NCBI RefSeq assembly: GCF_010119245.1
Contig: NZ_WNKG01000014.1
Coordinates: forward strand, 62,001 to 126,000
Direction: 5' to 3'
Length of the DNA: 64,000 bases
Origin: Cyclobacterium salsum
Lineage (GTDB): Bacteria > Bacteroidota > Bacteroidia > Cytophagales > Cyclobacteriaceae
The position numbers and the translations under genes were made by a program. Below the pieces are notes generated by a model. It saw only the letters and a list, made by a program, of their open reading frames with translations. It was not told the origin of the DNA and did not search any database. Below, piece by piece: positions 8,289-15,203 of the stretch (the stretch's first letter is position 1; every line of letters begins with the position of its first letter).

Positions 8289-8885
8289 ATGAAAGTTACC
8301 TTTTTTTTATTTACGCTTTTTATAGCCTTTCAGGCAGCAACCTTCGCTCAAGGTGAAAGCGCCGAAACGGAAACCGCAGAAAACGGCACGATCCAGGAAC
8401 AATTTGAAAACCTGAAACGGATTTCTTCCAATTATCAGGAATACAAGGTAATCAAAAGAGCGGAATTGGATCAACTTCAGGCCACCATCCTTGACTCTAC
8501 ACAAAGGTATCAGAATGAAATTCAGGAGTTAAAAAGGAGCCTCTCGGAAAACAACAACCAGGTTACCCAATTAAACAGTGAATTGGCCGAAACCAGGGAG
8601 GAACTGGCTCGTGCCATTGAAGAAAGAGACAGCTTCAGTATCTTTGGGTTCCTTTTGCACAAGCAATTTTACAACAATCTGGTATGGGGAGTCATAGTCC
8701 TTCTACTCCTTGTTCTGATTATTTCGTTTATTCAATTCAAACGCGGCCATAAAATTACGGCCGAAACCCAACAGACCCTGGAAGATCTTCGGGAAGAATT
8801 TGATCAACACCGCCGCAATACCTTGGAAAGGGAACGCAAACTCAACAGGCAATTGGTAGATGCCTTAAATAACAAAGACGCATGA
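8289..8885 (+). CDS. Secreted/membrane coiled-coil protein of unknown function
   Basis: 198 residues with a signal peptide of about 20 residues ending FAQ. A charged, heptad-like region follows from about 30 to 115 (many E, Q, L, R; for example the ELKRSLSENNNQ and ELAETREELARAIEER stretches). A single transmembrane helix lies at about 131-150 (WGVIVLLLLVLIISFI), followed by a second charged helical tail of about 45 residues. The topology suggests a periplasmic coiled coil anchored in the inner membrane with a cytosolic tail. I do not recognise a family. Its stop overlaps the start of the nucleotidase gene by 4 bp (ATGA), so the two are translationally coupled. Confidence 0.7.
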   Translation: MKVTFFLFTLFIAFQAATFAQGESAETETAENGTIQEQFENLKRISSNYQEYKVIKRAELDQLQATILDSTQRYQNEIQELKRSLSENNNQVTQLNSELAETREELARAIEERDSFSIFGFLLHKQFYNNLVWGVIVLLLLVLIISFIQFKRGHKITAETQQTLEDLREEFDQHRRNTLERERKLNRQLVDALNNKDA

Positions 8886-9421
8886 AGAGCATTGCCGTGG
8901 ATATGGACGGTGTATTAGCTGATGTCTACCGTCAATTTTTAGAAATGCATTTTCAGGATACAGGAGAAAAAATAAGTCCGGAGGCCATCCGTGGCCTAAA
9001 AGAAGCAGAGGCCTTTCCACTACTAAAAAAGCATGTGTATGCTCCGGGCTTTTTTGAAAATGCTCCATTAATCCCTGGGGCGCAGGATTCCTTGAAAAAA
9101 ATAAGTGCTCATTATAAGGTATTTATTGTCTCCGCAGCCACCGAATTCCCATTGAGCTTATACGAAAAACAACGCTGGCTGAACAAGCATTTTCCCTTTA
9201 TTCATTGGCGGCAGATGGTATTTTGTGGGTCGAAGGAAATTATCAAAACGGATATAATGATCGACGATCATTTTAAAAACCTGGATCACTTTAGCGGAGA
9301 AACGTACCTTTTCAGCCAACCCCATAATGAGACCACTTCTCCGGGAAAACATGTTCGGGTAAGCTCCTGGAAAGAGGTGGAGAAGCTATTACTTCCCGAC
9401 CCTGATAAATGGCAGCAGTAA
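8882..9421 (+). CDS. 5'(3')-deoxyribonucleotidase-like HAD phosphatase
   Basis: A 179-residue HAD-superfamily enzyme. The first motif DMDGVLAD sits at residues 7-14 (nucleophile Asp 8, acid/base Asp 10). The motif II region is FIVSAATEFP, a Lys lies before MIDD, and motif IV is IMIDDHFKN. The layout and size match the NT5C-like 5'(3')-deoxyribonucleotidases, which dephosphorylate deoxynucleoside monophosphates in the cytosol. The gene begins with an ATGA overlap with the upstream membrane-protein gene, so coupling is likely, although a functional link is not evident. Confidence 0.82.
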   Translation: MKSIAVDMDGVLADVYRQFLEMHFQDTGEKISPEAIRGLKEAEAFPLLKKHVYAPGFFENAPLIPGAQDSLKKISAHYKVFIVSAATEFPLSLYEKQRWLNKHFPFIHWRQMVFCGSKEIIKTDIMIDDHFKNLDHFSGETYLFSQPHNETTSPGKHVRVSSWKEVEKLLLPDPDKWQQ

Positions 9422-9539
9422 CCATGTCATGGTTAGCCTGGATTAAAACCTTTTTATCAGCGAGGTGGTTTTCCATTTACCAGACTTAGCAAAGCCCATT
9501 CCTTTCCAGTTGAAGTCATCTTGAATACTCCGTAAGCAA

Positions 9540-10631
9540 ATGAATTATAACACAAGGACCGAAGTGAAAATAGGACTCTTAATCCTGGCAAGCACGGTTT
9601 TTTTTCTAACTGTTGGGTGCAGTTCTTCAAAAGATTCAAATAAAACCACTTACATGCACAACCCCGAATTGAAGACCGTGCACCCCTCGCCGGATTGGAA
9701 AGGAAATCCGGTCAACGGTAAAGGTCAATTTACCAACCTATACCATGAATTTGAGTCCAGTTTTGGGGACTTGTGGAAATGGCAAACCTCCGAAAACCCG
9801 CAAAAGGAGGAAAAGGAAGCAGAGACACGTACCCTGAACGTCAAAGAAATAGCTACCCTACCAGAAGGAGAAAGTGATTTTCTAATCTGGCTGGGGCATG
9901 CCAGCTACCTGATGCGAATTAACGGGAAGATGATTTTAACCGATCCGGTATTATTTGATAACATCTTTCTGAAAAGAGAAAGCAAACTACCATTTTCACC
10001 CGAATCCCTCCCGCCGATCGATTACCTTCTCCTTTCTCACAATCACCGGGATCATTGCGACAAAAAGACCATTCGTTTTTTATCGGATAACCATCCCGAT
10101 ATGAAAATTCTCACCGGCTTAAAGCTGGGAGAAGTCATTGGGGGATGGACAAACGGCCAGGAAATTCAGGAAGCCGGCTGGTACCAGGAATTTAAGACCG
10201 AAGGACTTAGCATCACCTACCTGCCAGCCCGTCACTGGTCCAGAAGGTGGCTTTGGGATCTGAATGAAAATTTATGGGGAGGCTTTTATTTGACAGGTTC
10301 GGACAAGACCGTCTACTTTATGGGAGATAGCGGATACGGAGCCCATTTCGGAGATATTTCTGACATCATGGGCAAGCCCCAATACTGCCTGATGGGCGTA
10401 GGTGCCTACAAACCGGAATGGTTTATGGCCCAAGCCCATATCAGCCCAACCGACGCAATCAAGGCTTTTAATACGCTGGGAGGCAGCTATTTTATTCCCA
10501 TGCACTTCGGAACGTTTGACTTATCGGACGAACCTAGAATGGAGCCCTGGGACCTGTTAACCGCAAATCAAAACAGCATCAATGGGAAATTAATCAATCC
10601 CGTAGTAGGAATCGATTTATTTCAGGACTGA
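9540..10631 (+). CDS. MBL-fold metallo-hydrolase lipoprotein (UlaG/NAPE-PLD-like)
   Basis: 363 residues. The N-terminus has a hydrophobic segment ending TVGC, so Cys 27 is a likely lipidation site and the protein should be attached to a periplasm-facing membrane. The core is a metallo-beta-lactamase fold: LIWLGHASYL, the metal motif HNHRDH (His 167, His 169, Asp 171, His 172), His 232, Asp 263 in MGDSGYG, and His 322 in IPMHFGTF. This arrangement, with a long N-terminal extension, resembles the NAPE-hydrolysing phospholipase D-like and UlaG-like group that cleaves phosphodiesters. The substrate is unknown. An intrinsic terminator follows at 10694. Confidence 0.83.
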   Translation: MNYNTRTEVKIGLLILASTVFFLTVGCSSSKDSNKTTYMHNPELKTVHPSPDWKGNPVNGKGQFTNLYHEFESSFGDLWKWQTSENPQKEEKEAETRTLNVKEIATLPEGESDFLIWLGHASYLMRINGKMILTDPVLFDNIFLKRESKLPFSPESLPPIDYLLLSHNHRDHCDKKTIRFLSDNHPDMKILTGLKLGEVIGGWTNGQEIQEAGWYQEFKTEGLSITYLPARHWSRRWLWDLNENLWGGFYLTGSDKTVYFMGDSGYGAHFGDISDIMGKPQYCLMGVGAYKPEWFMAQAHISPTDAIKAFNTLGGSYFIPMHFGTFDLSDEPRMEPWDLLTANQNSINGKLINPVVGIDLFQD

Positions 10632-10693
10632 TTTGGCTATTTCCAAAGAAATGGAAATTAAGCTCCCAAATGTAGCCCAGGCAAGTTTATAGT

Positions 10694-10722
10694 AGCTTCA
10701 AATTGACTTTGAGGCTTTTTTT
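10694..10722 (+). terminator. Intrinsic terminator after the MBL-fold gene
   Basis: A 9-bp stem (arms 10694-10702 and 10708-10716, one G-T wobble) with a 5-nt loop runs straight into seven T residues. It lies about 60 bp after the stop codon. Confidence 0.8.
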
Positions 10723-11009
10723 ATGTTCTTTCTTGGGACTTCGATAAGGTAGGTTAATTGATCTTTGGAAATCTCATTTGTTACAAGAAAATTATCAGAT
10801 TGAAATTTTTAAATTAGGAATTTCGCCAGTAATCCAGATTGGAATAATAAACGATCAATGAAATAGTGCGAAGAAGACCACTCAAATGCGTTTTCTCTAT
10901 GTAAAACAGAGCTTTTAGAATAAAATAGACTCTATTCCCGGTGATTTCTCCGATTATATGTATTAACGCTAAACCTGAACTTCATAGCGTTTTAGCTTTG
11001 TTTTACCTT

Positions 11010-11071
11010 GTCACTTTTTTGCTGCAGAGCCCGTCCCGAGCAGGGAAGCGAATCGGGATCAAAAAAGTGAC
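11010..11071. repeat. Large fold-back element
   Basis: Outer arms of 12 bp are perfect reverse complements (GTCACTTTTTTG at 11010-11021, CAAAAAAGTGAC at 11060-11071). Inside them TCCCGA (11034-11039) can pair with TCGGGA (11053-11058). The two nested stems would give a stable cruciform or RNA hairpin. I infer a repetitive element rather than a terminator, as no gene ends near it. Confidence 0.65.
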
Positions 11072-11381
11072 CAAAAAACCCCGCCGCTGTGCATCTTTTG
11101 GCTAAAACCCGGGCGCCTCCCGCGCATAGGCAAACTCCTCAGGTTTTGGTAATAAATGCATGTTTTAAGTAAAGCAATACTAAACCAAAACCATCGTCAG
11201 ACATGCCTCTGCCTTTACCACCTCACTGCCCGGATTTCTTAACGCCAAAACCTGCAAGGCGGAAAGATACTATTTAACCTGAAATAACCGGTAGTAAATA
11301 TAGTGGTTTGACCTGGCGGCACTTTCGCCTTCCGAGCGGCAAACTATTCCTAAAATGGGAGATGGCACTGCCCCCTTTGTA

Positions 11382-11500
11382 GAAAAGTTGCTTATGTCAC
11401 CTAAAAATAACTAAAGGGTGCAGTTGGATTTCTCCAGGCGGCTCCCTTTTTCAATTGTCGGGCAGGCCCCAAATTAAACTTTCTTTTTTAGATTCCAGGC
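11382..11500. repeat. 119-bp duplicated repeat, copy 1
   Basis: This stretch recurs at 12034-12152 with about 10 mismatches and no gap. It contains a terminator-like hairpin at 11413-11449: AAAGGG pairs with CCCTTT, and an inner TGGA/TCCA stem has a 4-nt loop, followed by T residues. Weaker collinear similarity continues another 130-140 bp to the right, for example AAAGACAC at 11601 and 12252. Confidence 0.85.
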
Positions 11501-11688
11501 CCGAGCGTTTCTTTTCCGAAATTCAATGCTGCAGTGCAGAAGTCGAATTTTCAGCTCTTTATCTTTAGTCAAACGCATTTCTGCTCCAATTTCTTTGCAC
11601 AAAGACACAATCTTCCCCTTTTAACTTCATGGCTTGTTCTTGGACACAAAACATAAAATAAGTAGATTGGAAGAAAAGTGAACCAATC

Positions 11689-11913
11689 ATGGATGAAATA
11701 AAACAGCCATTGTCCAACGGGCAACTTGAAATTTTAAAAGCCTTTTCCCACAATCTGACCGATGAGGAGCTAAAGGATTTCAAGGAAACGATTGCTACCT
11801 TTTTCGCTGACAGAGCGATAAAATCGGCAAACAAGGTTTGGGATGAAAAAGGATGGACAGACGAAGACGTCAACAGGATGCTTCGTACAAAAATGAGAAA
11901 ATCGAAAAAATGA
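11689..11913 (+). CDS. Small antitoxin-like protein
   Basis: 74 residues, acidic to neutral with a basic tail. It reads as two or three helices: LSNGQLEILKAFSHNLTDEELKDFKETIATFFADRAIKSA in outline, then a segment with KVWDEKGWTDEDVNRML. The pattern (L-LLK-FS, then FFA-RAI-SA-KVWDEKGWT-ED) matches small proteins that in other bacteria sit directly upstream of PIN-family toxins and are thought to be their antitoxins. Here no PIN gene follows; only very short frames (MIPLITEQK, then a 30-residue ORF at 11936) come next. It may therefore be an orphan antitoxin or solitary remnant. It lies between the two copies of the 119-bp repeat. Confidence 0.55.
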   Translation: MDEIKQPLSNGQLEILKAFSHNLTDEELKDFKETIATFFADRAIKSANKVWDEKGWTDEDVNRMLRTKMRKSKK

Positions 11914-11935
11914 TTCCGTTAATTACGGAGCAAAA

Positions 11936-12028
11936 ATGAACGCTGCAGATGCCAAGGTAATCTATGAGGACCTCAGGAAACGGTTTGAAAAGCCCGGTAG
12001 TGCTTCAACCAATGGAACGGATGTGTAA
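11936..12028 (+). CDS. Very short ORF after the antitoxin-like gene
   Basis: A 30-codon frame begins at an ATG 22 bp after the previous stop and ends with TAA just before the second 119-bp repeat. The product begins MNAADAKVIYEDLRKRFEKP and is charged and helical in appearance. I do not recognise it. It could be the remains of a toxin or other partner cut short by the repeat, or simply chance. Confidence 0.25.
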   Translation: MNAADAKVIYEDLRKRFEKPGSASTNGTDV

Positions 12029-12033
12029 AAAAA

Positions 12034-12152
12034 GAAAAGTTGCTTATGTCACCTAAAATTAACTAAAGGGTGCAGGTGGATTTCTCCAGACTGCGCCCTT
12101 TTTCAATTTTCGGGCAGTCCCCAAATTAAACTTCCTTATTTCGATTCCAGGC
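12034..12152. repeat. 119-bp duplicated repeat, copy 2
   Basis: Second copy of the repeat at 11382-11500, about 92 percent identical and in the same orientation, 652 bp away. In this copy the hairpin at 12065-12101 is better paired: AAAGGGTGCAG against CTGCGCCCTTT, with the inner TGGA/TCCA stem. The differences from copy 1 at the GCAG/CTGC positions keep or improve pairing, which hints that the RNA or DNA fold matters. Confidence 0.85.
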
Positions 12153-12290
12153 GCCGTGTTAAGCGTCCCAACTTCAAATCTGCGGTTCTCAATTGAAAAC
12201 GTTCACTTTTTAACTTCAATCATGTGGCTTTTTGCTCGACTGATCTGCCAAAAAGACACCATTTTCCGCCTTTTAGCTGCACTGACCCAC

Positions 12291-12613
12291 TTCCGAACTC
12301 CAAGCTTCCGGTTCAGAACCTGACAGGCCGAGTTCCGAAGTACTCCCCCCCACTTCGGAAGTACCCCTTTCGCATAAGAACCTGAATAATTTCCGGTCAA
12401 AATGTCAGGAATTTCTATTTTTTCCCTGAAAGTTCCGAATTTTAGGTCAAAATTTGAGGTTCCGAACCGCAAAGGGGTACTTCCGAACCGCAACGTTCGA
12501 GTTCCGAACCTCAGGCTTGTCAGTTTGAAGTCCCTCCCCCCACTTCGCAAGTAGGGGAAGGGACTTCATAAGTGGAGGGGGGTACTTGCGAAGTACCTCC
12601 AGGCAATTCGGAA
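12291..12613. repeat. Mosaic of TTCCGAA words and inverted repeats
   Basis: TTCCGAA occurs at 12291, 12333, 12433, 12460, 12481 and 12502, and its complement TTCGGAA at 12354 and 12607. Longer inverted pairs overlap: GAAGTCCCT at 12527 with AGGGACTTC at 12559, and ACTTCGCAAGTA at 12542 with TACTTGCGAAGT at 12583. C-rich and G-rich runs are also opposed. The spacing is irregular, so this is neither a CRISPR array nor a simple tandem repeat. Confidence 0.75.
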
Positions 12614-12910
12614 GTATCCTTTTTTTATTTTTTCCTTCCGGAAATTTTCTTGCTATCAGCTTTTTTTGATGGCAGGATTGGATTTTTCGAAACGGACCCC
12701 TACCCATTTAAGAAAAATGTACTATATTGTTCGTGTATATGGAGTAAGGTTTGGAACCTGATCGCAAGATTGGTTCTTAACTAATTCATATGTTTTTAAA
12801 AACCACTGTATAGCCGAAACTATAGAATTTTCCTTGCTCCTTGTTACTAGAATGGCCCGGTAGCAAAATTTAATAACCGAGATTATTTACCCAATTTGGG
12901 CAAACAAAGC

Positions 12911-12918
12911 TAGTTTTG
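12911..12918 (+). promoter_or_regulatory. Putative -7 box for the GGDEF two-gene unit
   Basis: TAGTTTTG fits TAnnTTTG and lies 59 bp before the ATG at 12978. A TTTA at 12886-12889 is 21 bp upstream and could stand for the -33 box. Support is modest. Confidence 0.35.
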
Positions 12919-12977
12919 TCATGGATAAAATACGTAGCCATTAGTATTCAAAACTATAATTCAATTGAAAATCCCCT

Positions 12978-13514
12978 ATGCATGACCATCAATCGTATTC
13001 GTTTTTTAAAAATCAAGAATATAATTACCATCTGGAACCAATGTGTGCTTTAGACCCATTATTGTTAATTCCACGATTAGAATATTTACCACCGATTTTT
13101 GACCTTGTTAAGAAGCGAAATAGTAATTATTCAATTGTATTTTTAGACTTAAAAAATTTTCATATTGTGAATGATATTTATGACTATGACACAGGAGATA
13201 AAGTAATCTTAAAATTTATTGATATAGCTAGAAGTTCAATACCTAAAGGATCAATAACGTTAAGATTTAGACACGGAGATGAATTTATATTTTTCATTCC
13301 TAAAAGCTTAATTAAAACCAATCAAATTTTTGTACGAATAAAAAATAATTGTGAAAAATTTAATTTCTTTTCAAATTATAAGAAAGACTCAATTGAAATA
13401 TCCTTTCGTTTTGCTGCAGTAGAAGTTAATAGGGCAAAAACGTTTAGAGAGCTTCTTCAAATTGGAGAAGAAAAACTAAGAGATGTTAAAAAAGTAGGAA
13501 GTCCAAGAACGTAG
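12978..13514 (+). CDS. Stand-alone GGDEF-domain nucleotidyl cyclase (HGDEF motif)
   Basis: 178 residues, almost all one GGDEF domain with a 20-residue lead. Visible in order: ALDPLLLIPRLEYL (residues 24-37, the usual DxLTxLxNR region in altered form), the metal-binding Asp 57 in FLDLKNF, Asn 65 in IVND and Asp 74 in TGDKV, which align with guanine-contacting residues of diguanylate cyclases, and the signature loop R-F-R-H-G-D-E-F at 96-103. The first Gly of GGDEF is His, but Asp and Glu remain, so activity is plausible. There is no sensor or membrane domain. The product could be c-di-GMP or another cyclic or linear dinucleotide. The gene is very AT-rich compared with the flanks, which suggests transfer. 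Six bases separate it from a two-helix membrane protein gene that is probably its partner. Confidence 0.8.
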   Translation: MHDHQSYSFFKNQEYNYHLEPMCALDPLLLIPRLEYLPPIFDLVKKRNSNYSIVFLDLKNFHIVNDIYDYDTGDKVILKFIDIARSSIPKGSITLRFRHGDEFIFFIPKSLIKTNQIFVRIKNNCEKFNFFSNYKKDSIEISFRFAAVEVNRAKTFRELLQIGEEKLRDVKKVGSPRT

Positions 13515-13520
13515 TTTTAA

Positions 13521-14294
13521 ATGATTAACAAAAGGAAATTAAGTCAAGGATTAGGTAATAGTGTTTACAAATTTGTAAATAGAAGTAAGTTAGTAATTCA
13601 TGCAAATAGGTCTTTGGTGAATATTATTTCTGCTTGGGTTTTAGGTATCGCAACTATATTGGGAATTTTACCACTTTTTATTGAGAAAGATTCGAAAATA
13701 TTGAAAGAAAAGTTTGAGATTTTAAAAAACAACCTATATAGTTATGCTAATTATTATTGGAGTACAGAAGCTATTTTCTTTTTAATAATTTTCCTGATAA
13801 TCTGGCTAAGTATGATTTACTATCAACAAGAAGTAAGAATACTTAAATACAATTTGGAAAGAAAAATTGATATTCAAAACAATCTAAGTTATACTTTTAA
13901 GGTTAGGCCAAAAAATCATTATGTTAGCTTGATTTATGGAAAATTAGGCAAAAATGCTTTGGAGGTAAAAAAATCTCTGTCTGGTGGTCTTATCGAAAAA
14001 ATCGATATGAATATAAAAAAATATGAAGATGTATTTTGGATATCTGCCGATGAAATAGGAATAATAATTTATGAGGTCCAAGGTAAAAGTGAAAGTTTTT
14101 TTATGAATGCAATTCTGCGAGATAAATTAATTACAGAGATAGGCGATGAGATGGGAAGCAAATTTTATGACAACACCAAATTTGTAAATATTAAAATTGA
14201 TGATGGAGAAACCCTATCAGATATTGAGAACAAAGCAAGAACTGAATGGGCAATATTGTATTCAACCGAAGAAAATATTAAGGGTAAAAATTAA
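13521..14294 (+). CDS. Two-helix membrane protein with degenerate GGDEF-like C-terminal domain
   Basis: 257 residues. Transmembrane helices lie at about 33-54 (IISAWVLGIATILGILPLFI) and 84-101 (AIFFLIIFLIIWLSMIYY), joined by a loop of about 30 residues. The region 120-257 is soluble. Within it, WISADEIGIIIYEV (173-186) lines up with the (R)xGGDEFxxLLP hairpin of GGDEF domains, and the later VNIKIDDGETLSDIENKARTEW fits the SIGIA...GETxEELLxxADxAL end of that fold. The catalytic motif is thus SADEI at 175-179, and the metal-binding first Asp motif is not evident, so the domain is probably inactive and may bind a nucleotide. The gene follows the GGDEF gene after 6 bp, with the same AT-rich composition. 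A sensor/effector role is inferred from this arrangement. I know of no named family. Confidence 0.72.
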   Translation: MINKRKLSQGLGNSVYKFVNRSKLVIHANRSLVNIISAWVLGIATILGILPLFIEKDSKILKEKFEILKNNLYSYANYYWSTEAIFFLIIFLIIWLSMIYYQQEVRILKYNLERKIDIQNNLSYTFKVRPKNHYVSLIYGKLGKNALEVKKSLSGGLIEKIDMNIKKYEDVFWISADEIGIIIYEVQGKSESFFMNAILRDKLITEIGDEMGSKFYDNTKFVNIKIDDGETLSDIENKARTEWAILYSTEENIKGKN

Positions 14295-14478
14295 CGCATG
14301 TAAACCCAAATCTGACGGTTATACGGTTGGTATTACCATATAATAAAATACTACACAAATTTATTTAAAATTGGTTTTTCTTGAGACAATATCCCAAAAC
14401 AAAGAAGGAAGAACCTTGGTTTTCAGCAGCCCACGGTCAGAAAAGAATGAAACTAAAAATTTGAAATAATCGAAAAAA

Positions 14479-14829
14479 ATGTTCGAACAAACCTTCAAAA
14501 ATATAGACGATATCCTGCACAAAGATGCCGGCTGTGGTAGTGAATTGGATTATGTGGAGCAGACTTCCTGGGTGTTGTTTTTGAAATACCTGGACGACCT
14601 GGAGCGGGATCGGGCTACTGCTGCGGAACTGACCGGAAAAACCTACACGCCCATCATCATCGAACCGGAATATCAATGGTGCGTTTGGGCAGCTCCTAAG
14701 CTTGAACGAGACAAGCTTTCGAAAGGCGGGTCAGTCAAAATCCTCTACACCATCCTGCCGTCTTATTTTTTTAGCAAAAAGCGGGCAAAGGGCGATTGGA
14801 TTAACAAAAATACAAGTTGCTATTTGTAG
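14479..14829 (+). pseudogene. Truncated type I restriction methyltransferase (hsdM 5' fragment)
   Basis: The first 75-80 residues match the N-terminal helical domain of HsdM, the DNA adenine methylase subunit of type I restriction systems: MFEQTFKNIDDIL, AGCGSELDYVEQTSWVLFLKYLDDLE, and a WAAPK segment. A full HsdM has about 500 residues with an NPPF/NPPY methylase motif; none of that is present. From about 14712 the frame continues into unrelated sequence and stops at 14829. No hsdS or hsdR follows. It is therefore a decayed fragment, probably left by a deletion or insertion at the right end of the island. Confidence 0.8.
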
Positions 14830-15029
14830 CCTTTCTCGGGCGACTCTTCGCCAGTATGCTACTTTATTTCATCGGAGACCTGCTCTATGGCAACAGCTAT
14901 TCCAATGGGTAGATGTATATCGGGAAGCCCTATCAAATGCCTGAAAGCATCCATCAACAGGAAAAAGCCCTGATTTTTGCCCTCATGGCACTCAAAAGAA
15001 AAGCTCGCCGACTCACCCTTGTGGTTTAA
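14811..15029 (+). pseudogene. Possible decayed small membrane-protein frame
   Basis: One frame reads about 33 codons with a hydrophobic helix (LLFVAFLGRLFASMLLYFIGDLL), then an in-frame TAG at 14910-14912. It continues for about 38 more codons (with IHQQEKALIFALMALKRKARR) to a TAA at 15027. The continuous coding look across the TAG suggests a broken gene, but I do not recognise it and there is no clear start. Confidence 0.25.
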
Positions 15030-15203
15030 CGTGATTCTTTGCCCTATAACATCATAGAAGAATATATCACCTGTTTCTCATGTAATAATTAATGTAAAGG
15101 ATTAATTGGGGAATGAGAAATATTAGAATTGTCGCAAAAGAAACCGGTAGGGATTTCCCATCATCGATGCTCCACCGCCAGGCGATTCACAAAGGGGGAG
15201 CGA

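Larger units (their letters stand above)
10723..11688. other. Non-coding left part of the accessory island
   Basis: About 970 bp without a convincing gene. It holds a weak hairpin (AACGCTA at 10965 and TAGCGTT at 10985), a large fold-back at 11010-11071, and GC-rich text up to about 11340 whose broken frames read like the decayed ORFs often annotated in cytophagalean repeats. The first copy of a 119-bp duplicated repeat at 11382-11500 follows. It is different in composition from the coding DNA on its left. Confidence 0.6.
12153..12977. other. Non-coding repeat-rich stretch
   Basis: About 825 bp without a believable gene. From 12291 to 12613 it is filled with short repeated words (see the separate repeat entry). 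From about 12620 to 12977 it becomes AT-rich and leads into the promoter region of the GGDEF gene. The short frames here are low-complexity or shadows of the repeats. Confidence 0.6.

Noticed and set aside
11565-11873. Minus-strand ORF of 102 residues
   Set aside because: It overlaps the better supported small plus-strand gene and has a Ser/Phe-rich, non-family composition.
12203-12550. Minus-strand ORF of 115 residues with repeated LRFGT words
   Set aside because: The peptide repeats are only the translation of the TTCCGAA DNA words; no family and no start signals.
12291-12613. CRISPR array
   Set aside because: Repeated words are short (7 bp), irregularly spaced and occur in both orientations; no cas genes are nearby.
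12572-12784. Plus-strand ORF of 70 residues
   Set aside because: It starts inside the repeat mosaic, has low complexity and no recognisable domain.
12978-14294. Direct assignment of the GGDEF/membrane pair to the Panoptes system
   Set aside because: The cyclase has classical GGDEF landmarks rather than the mCpol pattern I know, and the membrane protein tail looks like a GGDEF fold rather than a plain beta domain. I keep it as an architectural analogy only.
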